Shown: positions 1 to 7,654 of the stretch, piece after piece | How positions within the stretch are numbered: position 1 is the first letter of the stretch | How the letters are laid out: the number at the start of each line of letters is the position of its first letter | Origin: Acidobacteriota bacterium | Lineage (GTDB): Bacteria > Acidobacteriota > G020349885 | NCBI GenBank assembly: GCA_020349885.1 | Contig: CP070701.1 | Coordinates: forward strand, 277,169-341,168 | Direction: 5' to 3' | Length of the DNA stretch: 64,000 nt | Notes under the pieces: model-generated | What the model was told of the DNA's origin: nothing | The model's database searches: none | Seen by the model: only the letters and a program-made list of their open reading frames with translations | Made by a program: the position numbers and the translations under genes

Positions 1-7
1 CATACAT

Positions 8-84
8 TGGTAGCGGGGGCGGGATTTGAACCCGCGACCTCAAGGTTATGAGCCTTGCGAGCTACCTGACTGCTCCACCCCGCA
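8..84 (-). tRNA. initiator tRNA-fMet (CAT)
   Basis: The reverse strand folds as a 77-nt cloverleaf with an encoded CCA end and a CAT anticodon (complement of 48-50, loop CTCATAA). Two features mark it as the initiator rather than an elongator: positions 1 and 72 are unpaired (U1 against U72), and the D-stem carries A11:U24, a purine-pyrimidine pair. The anticodon stem is CAAGG/CCTTG, so only two of the three G:C pairs usual next to the loop in initiators are present (A29:U41). A strong promoter lies directly upstream. Confidence 0.95.
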
Positions 85-109
85 ACAAGTGGTGCAAAGA
101 CGAGGCTTC

Positions 110-138
110 AGTCTAGGGAAATTCCCGCGCCTTGTCAA
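110..138 (-). promoter_or_regulatory. sigma-70 promoter of the initiator tRNA
   Basis: On the minus strand there is TTGACA (133-138), a 17-nt spacer and TAGACT (110-115), reading into the tRNA about 25 nt downstream. The spacer contains the palindrome GGGAATTTCCC. Confidence 0.8.
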
Positions 139-233
139 GGTCGGCTCGCTTGCACCTTGCCTGTACAAGCAGGAAGCAAGTTGCCGGGGTTGGAGCAGAA
201 CAGATGAAGAAGGAAGAGAAGATTCAGCGCTTC

Positions 234-1205
234 TCAGATGGCCGGCGCCTTCGGCATGCGCGCTTTCTTTTCGAGCGCCTCGAGCTTCTCCTCGAGCGCC
301 TTGAGCTTCTCCTCGAGCATCCTCTGGCGTTGGGCGCGCTCGGACATCATCCTCTGGAACCGCTCCGTCTGCATCATGTCCTCCAGGCGCTTCAGACTCG
401 TCTCGAAATCCTCCTCGCTCCAGTGCCACAGGAACCGGCACTGGCCGCCCTTTTCGGCGGGGCAATCCCCGTGGCCGGAGAGGAGCATGCCGAGGTCGAA
501 CCGCGTTTTTTCACGCGCCTCGAGCCGGAAGGAGAGCTCGAGCGGCCGGCCGCGGCGCTGCGCCCGGAGCGACACGCTCTCGCCCGCCTCGCGCTCGCGC
601 ACGGCCGAGATCAGGTCGCTTCCGCAGCGGACGGGAATTTTTTCGATTTCCAGGATCACGTCCCCGACCTCGAGGCCGCGGGCGGCGGGGCTGTCCTCGT
701 CGACGCCGGCGACGAGGACGCCGCGGTCGGAGGGCGCGCCGAAGTATTCGCGCAGCTCGGGCGTCATCTCCTGGACGGTGGCGCCGAGATAGGCGGCGCG
801 CACCTTGTGCGGGTGGATGTGCCGCATGAGGTCCGGAACGTTCAGGTTCGGCCACCCCACGGCGCAGCCGGCGTTTTCCGGCGTCTCCGGGCGCTCTTCC
901 AGAACGAGCGAGAAAGGCTGCGGCGGAGACCCCTCCCGCCGCATCCGAAGCTCGATGCGCTCTCCCGGCTGCGCGGCGTCGATGTGCGCCGCCAGGGTGT
1001 GCACCGAATCCACGCTTTGGCCCTCCACGGACTCGAGGATATCGCCGATCCGGACCCCGACGTCTTCGGCCGGCCCGTCGGGGCAGACGCACGTTACGCG
1101 CACGCCCCGCGGCGTGTCCTTGACGCACATGCCGGCCCAGCCGCCGGCGAACGCCGGCAGCGCCGCCGTCCACGCCGCAAACAAAGCGAAAGGCAAGGCT
1201 CTCAT
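234..1205 (-). CDS. exported protein with two PDZ domains and a C-terminal coiled coil
   Basis: The 323-residue product starts with a signal peptide (MRALPFALFAAWTAALPAFA). Two PDZ-like segments follow, around residues 25-105 and 145-230, each with the GVRIGDILESVEG or GLEVGDVILEIEK pattern. The last 50 residues are a charged heptad-rich coiled coil. No serine-protease domain is present, so this is not a DegP/HtrA enzyme; a periplasmic adaptor role is inferred. The ATG at 1205 is chosen because AGGAAGG lies 8 nt before it; a GTG three codons upstream is less well placed. It is the last gene of the sigma/anti-sigma operon, which suggests a role in sensing or executing an envelope stress response. 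Confidence 0.75.
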   Translation of the reverse strand: MRALPFALFAAWTAALPAFAGGWAGMCVKDTPRGVRVTCVCPDGPAEDVGVRIGDILESVEGQSVDSVHTLAAHIDAAQPGERIELRMRREGSPPQPFSLVLEERPETPENAGCAVGWPNLNVPDLMRHIHPHKVRAAYLGATVQEMTPELREYFGAPSDRGVLVAGVDEDSPAARGLEVGDVILEIEKIPVRCGSDLISAVREREAGESVSLRAQRRGRPLELSFRLEAREKTRFDLGMLLSGHGDCPAEKGGQCRFLWHWSEEDFETSLKRLEDMMQTERFQRMMSERAQRQRMLEEKLKALEEKLEALEKKARMPKAPAI

Positions 1206-1223
1206 GTTCGGCACCTTCCTGTG

Positions 1224-1880
1224 TTACGGGGAGTACGCCGCGGCGGCCGCCTCCACCGGCTCGGCGGGGCGGTGGTAGATGGCGTAGGGGTCGAAGACGA
1301 GCTCGTGCGCGTCGTCGCCGCCGAGGAAGATCGGCTCCGAGCGGATCTGGGAGGCGAGGGCGTTGATGTCCTCGATGAGCGCCTCCACCTCCTCCACCTC
1401 CTTGTCGGATTCCATGGCGGCCCGGTCCGCCGGAAGAGAAACATGCGCGGCGGGCGGGGGCGCCTCGGCGCGGGCGGTCGCGACGCGGGGGGAATCGGGC
1501 GGCGGGGACGGCGCGCCCCGCTCCCACGGGGTATAACGGGTCATCATAAAGGCGGAAGCGGCGACCACGAGGGCCACCGCTCCGAGGGAAGGTAGGAGGT
1601 AGGTGAGGGAAGGGGTTTGAAATGAAGGCAGGAAAATTCTTTTCGCCGGCTCCGGCTCCGCGCGCAGGGCGAAGCGCACGCGGCTCGCGAAGCCGAACGG
1701 GGCCTCGACGGGCGGCAGGCCGTGCAGGAGGTCGCAGGTGCTCACGTACGCCTGGTAGTCCTCGTAGCACTCGGCGCAGGAGCGCAGGTGGCGCTCGACG
1801 TGCAGGCGCTCCCCGTCCGAGAGCCCGCCCTCGTAGTACCGGGCGTAATAATGGCGGAGCGCGGCGCACTTTTGCGGCAT
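1224..1880 (-). CDS. anti-sigma factor with N-terminal zinc-binding domain
   Basis: This 218-residue protein begins with a zf-HC2/ZAS domain carrying the H31-X3-C35-X2-C38 zinc motif typical of ECF anti-sigma factors. One membrane span follows at about residues 95-115, then a proline/alanine-rich region that would be periplasmic and is predicted from topology only. The start codon lies one base after the sigma-factor stop, so the pair is translationally coupled. The expected role is to hold the upstream ECF sigma factor at the membrane until an envelope or redox signal releases it. The signal is unknown. Confidence 0.88.
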   Translation of the reverse strand: MPQKCAALRHYYARYYEGGLSDGERLHVERHLRSCAECYEDYQAYVSTCDLLHGLPPVEAPFGFASRVRFALRAEPEPAKRIFLPSFQTPSLTYLLPSLGAVALVVAASAFMMTRYTPWERGAPSPPPDSPRVATARAEAPPPAAHVSLPADRAAMESDKEVEEVEALIEDINALASQIRSEPIFLGGDDAHELVFDPYAIYHRPAEPVEAAAAAYSP

Positions 1881-1881
1881 A

Positions 1882-2484
1882 TCAGCTCTCCACGAACTCC
1901 CGCAGCACGTCCTTGAGCATGAGCCGCCCGCGGTTGACGCGCGACTTGACGGTGCCCAGGGGGCAGCCCACCACGTTCTCGATCTCCTCGTACGAGAGCC
2001 CCTGCAGGTCCCGCAGGGCCACCACGACGCGGTATTTCTCGGGAAGACTCCTCACGGCCCCGCGCACCCGCTCCACGACCTCCTGCCGCGTCAGATTCGC
2101 CTCGGGCGACGGCGTCTTCGAGGGGGCGTTCGTCATGACGCCCTCGTGCGCCTCGCTGTCCCTCGCGCTGAAGAGCAGCTTGCCCCAGCGCTTCTCGCGC
2201 CGGATCTCGCTGATGGCGAGGCGCGTGGCGATGGTATGGAGCCACGTCTTGACCGGCGCCACGGGCTCGTACCGCGGCGCGGCGCGGTAGGCTCGAAGGA
2301 ACGTTTCCTGGGCGACGTCCGTCGCCTTCGCGCGGTCCCGGAGAATGCCTGTCACGTAGTTCACGATGGCGCTCTGGTGCCGCTCGACGATGACTCCGAA
2401 AGCGTCCGTCGATCCTTGCTTGACGCTTTCGATAATCTCTTCATCGCTCGGCTTGTCTCGTCGTTCCGTATCCGTCCCGGCCAT
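1882..2484 (-). CDS. ECF-family RNA polymerase sigma factor
   Basis: The 200-residue protein has the two-domain ECF layout. Region 2 (about residues 25-95) contains DVAQETFLRAYRAAPRYEP and the WLHTIATRLA segment. Region 4 (about 140-195) contains SLPEKYRVVVALRDLQGLSYEEIENVV with the helix-turn-helix. Region 3 is absent, as usual for this group. A good ribosome site, AAGGAG, lies 5 nt before the ATG. It sits first in an operon with its anti-sigma factor and a PDZ protein. A promoter of ECF type immediately upstream suggests autoregulation. Confidence 0.93.
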   Translation of the reverse strand: MAGTDTERRDKPSDEEIIESVKQGSTDAFGVIVERHQSAIVNYVTGILRDRAKATDVAQETFLRAYRAAPRYEPVAPVKTWLHTIATRLAISEIRREKRWGKLLFSARDSEAHEGVMTNAPSKTPSPEANLTRQEVVERVRGAVRSLPEKYRVVVALRDLQGLSYEEIENVVGCPLGTVKSRVNRGRLMLKDVLREFVES

Positions 2485-2504
2485 ACGTGCTCCTTATGGA
2501 ATCA

Positions 2505-2529
2505 AACGAGGGGTTCCGGGAAAAGTTCC
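2505..2529 (-). promoter_or_regulatory. ECF-type promoter, probably autoregulated
   Basis: On the minus strand GGAAC (2525-2529), a 16-nt spacer and CGTT (2505-2508) match the general ECF promoter pattern GGAAC-N16/17-CGTT. It lies about 20 nt upstream of the sigma-factor ATG, with the Shine-Dalgarno in between. Recognition by this particular sigma factor is inferred. Confidence 0.65.
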
Positions 2530-2784
2530 CGCCCGTAGCGGGCTCGCTTCCCCCGGCCCGGGGCCAAAAAAGGGGTCTTCGCGGCGATATTTCATGCTCT
2601 CCTCTCGGCACATCGGGTCTAGTGTAGTGCATACGAAGCCTCTTTACAATTAATTGTAGGGCGGATGGCCGACCTCGCTCCGCCGAAGCGGCTACGCGAA
2701 GGCGAGTGACCAATGACCGAACGGCGGAAAAACCTTTTATTCATAAGACTTAGCGGCCCCGCCCCCTGGGCGGGGTAAACCTTG

Positions 2785-2802
2785 CCCAGACTATCGTCTG
2801 GG
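2785..2802. repeat. small hairpin CCCAGAC-N4-GTCTGGG
   Basis: A 7-bp perfect inverted repeat. A sister copy with a 5-nt loop lies at 3077-3095, and both are preceded by CTTG. They look like members of one dispersed palindromic element. Confidence 0.6.
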
Positions 2803-2805
2803 TTT

Positions 2806-2907
2806 GTTCCTAGGGGCAATTTAAAAATCCTTTATTCATGCGCACTTGGTAGGTTCGTTCCTAGGGCCGATTTAAAAATCCTTTGTTTATGCGCAGTTGG
2901 TAGGTTC
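2806..2907. repeat. 51-bp tandem repeat, two copies
   Basis: Two adjacent units start at 2806 and 2857 (period 51). Each runs GTTCCTAGGG, then AATTTAAAAATCCTTT or a close variant, then ATGCGCA.TTGGTAGGTTC. A third unit begins at 2908 and is lost after a few bases. Confidence 0.85.
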
Positions 2908-3076
2908 GTTTTGTAAATTGAGGGGGGCGGGGGGTGCATCCTCCCCATGACCGATGACCGGATGACCGAATCCTTGCATACTCCATACGCTATATTCCAT
3001 ACGCGATACTCCATACTTCTCCATGTATGCCGTCCGTGCGATTTGTCAAGGATTTTGCCGGATTTGCCGGAGCTTG

Positions 3077-3095
3077 CCCAGACTCTTAGTCTGGG
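3077..3095. repeat. second copy of the CCCAGAC/GTCTGGG hairpin
   Basis: The same 7-bp arms as at 2785-2802, with CTTG upstream and GTTGCCGGCCCG downstream. Similar GCCGGCCCG text recurs at about 3149. Confidence 0.6.
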
Positions 3096-3306
3096 TTGCC
3101 GGCCCGCCCTAACAAATCTTGGCGGGTAAAACTTGTCCCGTGCGAAGCGGCGGGATTGCCGGCCCGCTCCCCTCGTGTCATTCCGAGGCCCTGTCGAGGA
3201 ATCGTCTTTTCACGCCACTTAGCGGGTTTGTTTCGTGATTTGGGAGTGGCGTAGATGAGTTGGAAAAGTAGCCACACGGGCTGCTCCAGCCGCTTCACGA
3301 CGCACT

Positions 3307-3347
3307 ATGCCGCTGAAGCGCGGCATGGTAGCATGCGCTATGCTACC
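3307..3347. promoter_or_regulatory. two adjacent dyads upstream of the 3397 gene
   Basis: ATGCCGC-N6-GCGGCAT (3307-3326) is immediately followed by GGTAGCAT-N5-ATGCTACC (3327-3347), both perfect. They lie 50-90 bp before the next gene and could be operators or a transcript hairpin pair. No regulator is recognisable nearby. Confidence 0.4.
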
Positions 3348-3396
3348 AGACACGCTTTCCTCTTTTCCCTCCCCAACACCACGGACGTTGACTGAA

Positions 3397-3927
3397 ATGC
3401 GCGACGATAGCGACTGGGTGAGCATCGCGGCATTGGGAGTGATTTACAGCGTGATTTTTTACTTTGGAATGCTGCGCTTGGGATTTGACAAGCCCGTGGT
3501 TGTTTCTCTTCTCTTTTGTGCGATTCTTTTATTCATCCACTTGTCAAATAGGCTTATAAATAAAAGGGCAGAGATATGGACAAAGGAATTTTTTGATTAT
3601 TGCCGAGAAAAGAGGGTCAATCAAGACAAATTAGAGCTATCACAAAATGATGTGCGCGACTGGATGCTTGTAAAGTATCTCAACCTACACGGCGCAATTG
3701 CAACAAGGACACATAGGGCCTTTGACATAAAAATATTGTGCAATCTGGATTTTTGGTGGAAGCATAATATCGTTCCGCTTTGCGACAATCCTCTTGTAGT
3801 GGAGTGGAGGAAAAAAATAGACGCGAAGGGCGACCCCCAAAAGGAGGCGGAAGAACTTTACAAAAAACATTTTAAATGGTTTATGTTTTGGCGGGGCTAT
3901 TATATCTTAAGGGGCGACGACCAATAA
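3397..3927 (+). CDS. small membrane protein, family not recognised
   Basis: The 176-residue protein has two hydrophobic spans near the N terminus (about residues 8-26 and 32-50). A lysine- and tryptophan-rich cytoplasmic-looking tail follows, ending FKWFMFWRGYYILRGDDQ. The start at 3397 puts the first span close to the N terminus; an in-frame ATG at 3307 is possible but would run through the two dyads. Codon use is clearly AT-richer than the neighbours, and the gene sits alone in a repeat-rich stretch, which suggests acquisition. No function can be assigned. Confidence 0.6.
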   Translation: MRDDSDWVSIAALGVIYSVIFYFGMLRLGFDKPVVVSLLFCAILLFIHLSNRLINKRAEIWTKEFFDYCREKRVNQDKLELSQNDVRDWMLVKYLNLHGAIATRTHRAFDIKILCNLDFWWKHNIVPLCDNPLVVEWRKKIDAKGDPQKEAEELYKKHFKWFMFWRGYYILRGDDQ

Positions 3928-4030
3928 GGTTATTGCGCTTTAGGCATGAATAGAAAGCAGCTCCTCAACCGTCCACTTGTGGTCGGTTAGCTTGCCCGTT
4001 TCAAACCACTACGATAAAAATTAAACGGCT

Positions 4031-4101
4031 TGCCCCGCCGCTTGCCCGCCTCCGGCGTGGGGACTTGCCCCGCCGAAGCAGGTGATTTCCTCAGCGAAGG
4101 G
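4031..4101. repeat. palindromic GC-rich intergenic element
   Basis: The segment carries CTTGCCCCGCCGCTTGCCCGCC and CTTGCCCCGCCGAAGCAGG motifs similar to the CCCGCCTGCGGCGGG modules at 7671-7819. Transcribed copies would form small hairpins. The rest of the 3928-4155 gap shows nothing else. Confidence 0.4.
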
Positions 4102-4155
4102 GGGTAGAATGAAAAGGCGATACCCGAGAACAAGCATGTGCACCGAGGCGTGACG

Positions 4156-5052
4156 ATGAAACGATGTGTCGTCCTTTTTGTATTAGCGATTGGATTTAGC
4201 GGACTATCTTACGCCCAAGACCTCGAACTCAAGGCCGCGATGTGCAAGAATCCCATTTTGATAGGGGAACCTGGTCTTCTTCGAGTGACGTTGACACATA
4301 CAGGGTCAAAGCCGCTCTTTGTCGAAGCCTACGGTAATGAGGGCGTAGAGCCCGTAGCCGTAAAAGTGCTGGACCCGGATGGCAAGACTGTGAGTCCGGG
4401 CCAGTTGTTCACTGAATCCTCAGTGGGTATGCAAATTCACAAGGGACAGACGCTTCTACTGGAGGAGGCGGAACTGGGAGCGTTCGAAAAGACCGGGGTC
4501 TATACGGTGAAGGTAATCTACAAGTCGCAGGAGGAGTACTACGGGCGAAAGTGGCCAGAGCCCAAGGGGGCGAAGCCGCAGGTGCATTCCTGCGTAGCAG
4601 CGGAGCTTGAAACGGAGATGCAATTCACGGTAGTGCCGCCGTCGAAAGCTGTGGATCAGGCGGCACTGGAGCTAATGGACGGAAAATGCTTTGGGAGCTT
4701 TGATCCTGTCTGCGAACAAGTATTTACTCAATTTCCTGACAGCACCTATGCGCCGTATGCGAAATTCCATTTCGCACTGGGCGCAACAGGGATTGTAACC
4801 AAGCTGAAGGCCCAAAATGCTATTTCCCTGCTCTCAGATTTACTCGACCCGGAAAGTTTTTGCCTAGCAGGGCGGGCAGAGCTTTACTTAATCGGTGCGT
4901 ACTCAAAAGTAAAGGATCAGGACAATGCACGTCATCATCACGGCCAACTTATCAAGAAATATCCCAATTCCTATTTAGAGTTCGAGGGCCATTACGGGTT
5001 GATCAACATGGGGCCTCCGCCTGATCCGGATGCTTTTGAGGATCTGGAATAA
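4156..5052 (+). CDS. exported protein of unknown function with a TPR-like C-terminal half
   Basis: The 298-residue product has a signal peptide (MKRCVVLFVLAIGFSGLSYA). A beta-rich domain follows at about residues 25-160 (LLRVTLTHTGSKPLFVEAYG), reminiscent of an immunoglobulin-like fold. The helical C-terminal part contains 'FPDSTYAPYAKFHFAL' and 'AELYLIGAYSKVKDQDNA', resembling TPR/YbgF-type repeats. The ATG at 4156 is preferred to one at 4138 because GAGG precedes it and the signal peptide starts there. A TAGAAT hexamer at 4105 could be its -10 element. It stands alone, with composition intermediate between the AT-rich island and the core. Confidence 0.65.
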   Translation: MKRCVVLFVLAIGFSGLSYAQDLELKAAMCKNPILIGEPGLLRVTLTHTGSKPLFVEAYGNEGVEPVAVKVLDPDGKTVSPGQLFTESSVGMQIHKGQTLLLEEAELGAFEKTGVYTVKVIYKSQEEYYGRKWPEPKGAKPQVHSCVAAELETEMQFTVVPPSKAVDQAALELMDGKCFGSFDPVCEQVFTQFPDSTYAPYAKFHFALGATGIVTKLKAQNAISLLSDLLDPESFCLAGRAELYLIGAYSKVKDQDNARHHHGQLIKKYPNSYLEFEGHYGLINMGPPPDPDAFEDLE

Positions 5053-5186
5053 GAAATTGGGGATAGTCGCCCGCTGGTCGCTGGTTTTTGTCGTTCTTGC
5101 GGGCGCAGCTTTTTTGAGAAAGGGGAAAGAAGTAAGGAGAGATATCTCCTAACCCCTAATCTCTAATCCCTATCCCCTGCCCCCCG

Positions 5187-6683
5187 TCACCAGTGCCGGA
5201 TCTTCTCCGTCGCGGCGGCGCGGTTGAAGTCGGGGTCCTGGAATTTGTTGTGGCAGCCCTCGCAGCCGCCGGAGGCCGATTTCCCCGACGCGGGAGGGGG
5301 ATTCCCTGGATCGGCGGCGTGCTCCGAGGCGGCGCCGTGGCACGTCTCGCACCCGACGCCCGCGAACTCCGGCGTCGAGCGCACATTTCGGAACCCGCCC
5401 TTCTTGTAGCCCGTCGCGTGGCAGGCGACGCACTGGGGGTTGAAATCCTGCGCCACCTTGACGAGCGTCTCGAAGGCGCGGGCGTGCGGAGAGTCCTCCC
5501 ACTGCGCGAACTGCTTCGCGTGGCACGGCTTGCAGACTTCCGAGCCCGCGAAAGTCTCGTAGCTCTTCGGGCGGGGAACGTCGGACGCGAGCCGCCGCAG
5601 GAGCTCGGAGGATGAAACGCCCTCCTCGGCTTCCTTCCGCGCGATTTTGTCGAGGGTGTCGAGAACGAGAAGCTCGATGTCATGCTCGGGCAGGTAGCGC
5701 TCGGAAAGGGGATGAAGCTTGAGCTCGACGCGCTCCTTGCGCCCCCTGTCGTTCAGGAAAAACCGCACCTCCACCATCGTGCGTCCCTCGTAGCCCGTGT
5801 AGGCGATGGGCACGTCCGCCTCGAAAAGAGGCTCCTGTTCGACCCGCGCCCCCAGGGACGCGATAACCAGGTCCGCCTTGGGAACGGCCCGCGCGAGCTC
5901 GCGCGCGTCCGGCTCGTCCATGCGAACGAGCGCCACGACGAGGTCGTGCTCCTTGCGGAGGCGGGGAAAAACGTTGCGCGCGGCCTTGATCGGGTCGGCC
6001 ACCTCCGCCGTGCGCCCGTCGGGAAGCGTCACCGTGACGCCTGCGCGGTGCTGGAGGCCCAGGAAGGCGATGCTCCTTCCCTCTCCGAACGAGGCCGAGG
6101 CGTGGGGCATGTCCCCGATCGTCTTCCGGGTCGAGGCGTTTATCCAGGAGGCCGTGATGAAGGGAAAAGACGCCTTCTCGCGCATCCGCTCGAAGAAGGC
6201 GAAGTCCTGGCTCACGTCGAGGTAGGCGACGTTCACGGCGGCGTAGTTCAGACGGTTGTAAGCCTCGACGAGGGTCTCCGTGCGCATGCGCCCCTCCTCG
6301 GCGTCGAGGGCCCCGAAGAGCGCGCCGGTGTCCACCCAGAGGAAGGGCGCGTCGGGAAATTTTTTCCGGAACTCCCGGGCGTAGCCCGCCCGCCGGTCCA
6401 GCCCCCCGATGGGATTGACGGGGCAGCCGCACGGCTCGAGATGGCCGGCCACGTCCCCCGTGGCGAAAAGCACCAGATCCGGGGATTCCCCCTCGGGCAC
6501 GAGCGGCCCCACGGCTTTCTCCCCGGCCGCCGCTTCCTCGCCGGAGTCCGCCGCGGCGGGCGGGTCGGCGTCCTGCGGGAAAAGCACCGAGACGGCCAGA
6601 CCGGCGCACGCCAGCCCGGCGGCGAGGACGAACCATCGCCTCCGATGTGTTCCGGAAGCGCGCTCCAGGACAGTATGCTTCAT
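5187..6683 (-). CDS. 5'-nucleotidase-like domain fused to a tetraheme cytochrome c
   Basis: The 498-residue product has an N-terminal hydrophobic anchor or signal (WFVLAAGLACAGLAVSVLF). A metallophosphatase/UshA-like domain follows at about residues 65-350, including TGDVAGHLEPCGCPVNPIGG. The C-terminal third has four CXXCH heme sites: CKPCH, CVACH, CETCH and CEGCH at about residues 380, 415, 440 and 470, spaced as in cytochrome c554-like proteins. It should act in the periplasm; whether the N-terminal domain hydrolyses anything is unknown. The ATG at 6683 is chosen because GGGAA precedes it; an upstream ATG at 6737 would overlap the promoter. Confidence 0.85.
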   Translation of the reverse strand: MKHTVLERASGTHRRRWFVLAAGLACAGLAVSVLFPQDADPPAAADSGEEAAAGEKAVGPLVPEGESPDLVLFATGDVAGHLEPCGCPVNPIGGLDRRAGYAREFRKKFPDAPFLWVDTGALFGALDAEEGRMRTETLVEAYNRLNYAAVNVAYLDVSQDFAFFERMREKASFPFITASWINASTRKTIGDMPHASASFGEGRSIAFLGLQHRAGVTVTLPDGRTAEVADPIKAARNVFPRLRKEHDLVVALVRMDEPDARELARAVPKADLVIASLGARVEQEPLFEADVPIAYTGYEGRTMVEVRFFLNDRGRKERVELKLHPLSERYLPEHDIELLVLDTLDKIARKEAEEGVSSSELLRRLASDVPRPKSYETFAGSEVCKPCHAKQFAQWEDSPHARAFETLVKVAQDFNPQCVACHATGYKKGGFRNVRSTPEFAGVGCETCHGAASEHAADPGNPPPASGKSASGGCEGCHNKFQDPDFNRAAATEKIRHW

Positions 6684-6695
6684 ACGCGGTTTCCC

Positions 6696-6724
6696 ATTAT
6701 ATCGAACGCTCCGATTTCCGTAAA
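6696..6724 (-). promoter_or_regulatory. promoter of the tetraheme gene
   Basis: Minus strand: TTTACG (6719-6724), 17-nt spacer, TATAAT (6696-6701). The -10 is 12 nt from the ATG at 6683, leaving only a few bases of leader. Confidence 0.6.
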
Positions 6725-6799
6725 GTTTTGGCCGCACCCGCGCCGTGCCCGCCCCGCGCTTCGCCGCGCGCTTTGTTCTTGCCCCTGCAAGGGGGTATC

Positions 6800-7519
6800 A
6801 TGACGCCTGCCATGAAGAAGAACACGCGGCGGCTCGCGGGGGCGATCTTGTTATGCGTCGGATGCAGCCGGATTCCCGCGCCCGACCTCGGCGAGTTTGA
6901 AAAGGCCGTCGTCAGGCAGTGCGGCGTCGCCCCGCAGACGGTCGAGCTCGGCGAGATCGAGATCGATCGCGAGCGAAAGGAAGCCGTCGTCCCGTTCACC
7001 GTTCCGGAGCTCCAGGAAGAGATTCGCTTCAAGGCGCGCTTCGTCTATCACGACTTCCGCGGCTGGGAGCTTGACGCCTGTTACGACCGCTTCGGCGGAT
7101 GGCTGCTGCCGGAGGTCTTCGCGGAGGAGATGGAATCGTTCCGCCTTTCCGATACGCGCACGCTTTTGTTCGTCGCGGGCCTGGCCGTGTCGGCGCATGC
7201 GATGGAACAGGGAGACCTCAAGGCGCGCCTTTCGGGAGCGGAATTGGCTGCCGCCCTTGAACCCCACTACCAGCGGTATCTGCCGGAATACGAAAAGGAA
7301 TTCTTCTTCCGGCCGCCGCGGAGCGCGCCGCAGCGCGACTTCTGGGGGCACCGCCTCACCTACGCGCTGGACATCCTCAACCCTTCGATGCTACCTTTTA
7401 ATTTCGAGGTGCGCTCGGTCGGCGCCGACGGAAACGCCGGCGGACGCGACGACCTTAGTTTCAGCCAGGCGCAGGACGGCGTTGTGGGCCCCTTGCGGAA
7501 CATCTGGTATCACCGCTGA
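6800..7519 (+). CDS. putative lipoprotein with a pseudopilin-like C terminus
   Basis: The 239-residue protein starts with a basic stretch and a hydrophobic segment ending LLCVGC, a plausible but imperfect lipobox. The middle is unrecognised. The C terminus, DFWGHRLTY followed by FEVRSVGADGNAGGRDDL, closely resembles the calcium-binding C-terminal loop of type II secretion major pseudopilins (DPWGxPY...SLGADGxxGG). The N-terminal pilin helix is missing, so it is not a pilin. The ATG at 6800 follows GGGGG closely; the ATG at 6812 is an alternative. The gene is divergent from the tetraheme gene. Confidence 0.65.
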   Translation: MTPAMKKNTRRLAGAILLCVGCSRIPAPDLGEFEKAVVRQCGVAPQTVELGEIEIDRERKEAVVPFTVPELQEEIRFKARFVYHDFRGWELDACYDRFGGWLLPEVFAEEMESFRLSDTRTLLFVAGLAVSAHAMEQGDLKARLSGAELAAALEPHYQRYLPEYEKEFFFRPPRSAPQRDFWGHRLTYALDILNPSMLPFNFEVRSVGADGNAGGRDDLSFSQAQDGVVGPLRNIWYHR

Positions 7520-7561
7520 GCGGGGTTTCGGGAGCCGGGATTGAGTTGGGAGAGAGGATGC

Positions 7562-7654
7562 GGAGAGGTACCGAAGTGGTTATAACGGGTCCGCCTCGAA
7601 AGCGGATGAACCCTTTACCGGGTTCCGTGGGTTCGAATCCCACCCTCTCCGCCA
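7562..7654 (+). tRNA. tRNA-Ser (CGA)
   Basis: A type II tRNA with acceptor stem GGAGAGG/CCTCTCC, a long variable arm (GAACCC...GGGTTCC), T-loop TTCGAAT and encoded CCA at 7652-7654. The anticodon loop CTCGAAA gives CGA (7597-7599), which reads UCG. The 3' end of this gene is repeated downstream. Confidence 0.95.

Larger units (their letters stand above)
2530..3306. other. gene-free, repeat-rich stretch
   Basis: No supportable gene is present. It contains a 51-bp tandem repeat, two CCCAGAC...GTCTGGG hairpins, a short tandem array of ATGACCG-like units near 2946-2970, a tandem array of CCATACGC-like units at about 2977-3030, and palindromic GC-rich snippets such as CGCTCCGCCGAAGCGG. At 3178-3207 there is a GTCATTCCGAGG...CGAGGAATC element, a type widespread in uncultivated bacteria. 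The composition is AT-richer than the flanking operons. Confidence 0.6.

Noticed and set aside
132-1595. 487-codon plus-strand frame over the PDZ and anti-sigma genes
   Set aside because: It is opposite two well-supported genes and has an Arg/Ala/Leu-rich low-complexity composition.
2530-5052. Genomic island or prophage
   Set aside because: Composition is shifted and repeats are dense, but there is no integrase, transposase, phage gene or paired attachment site.
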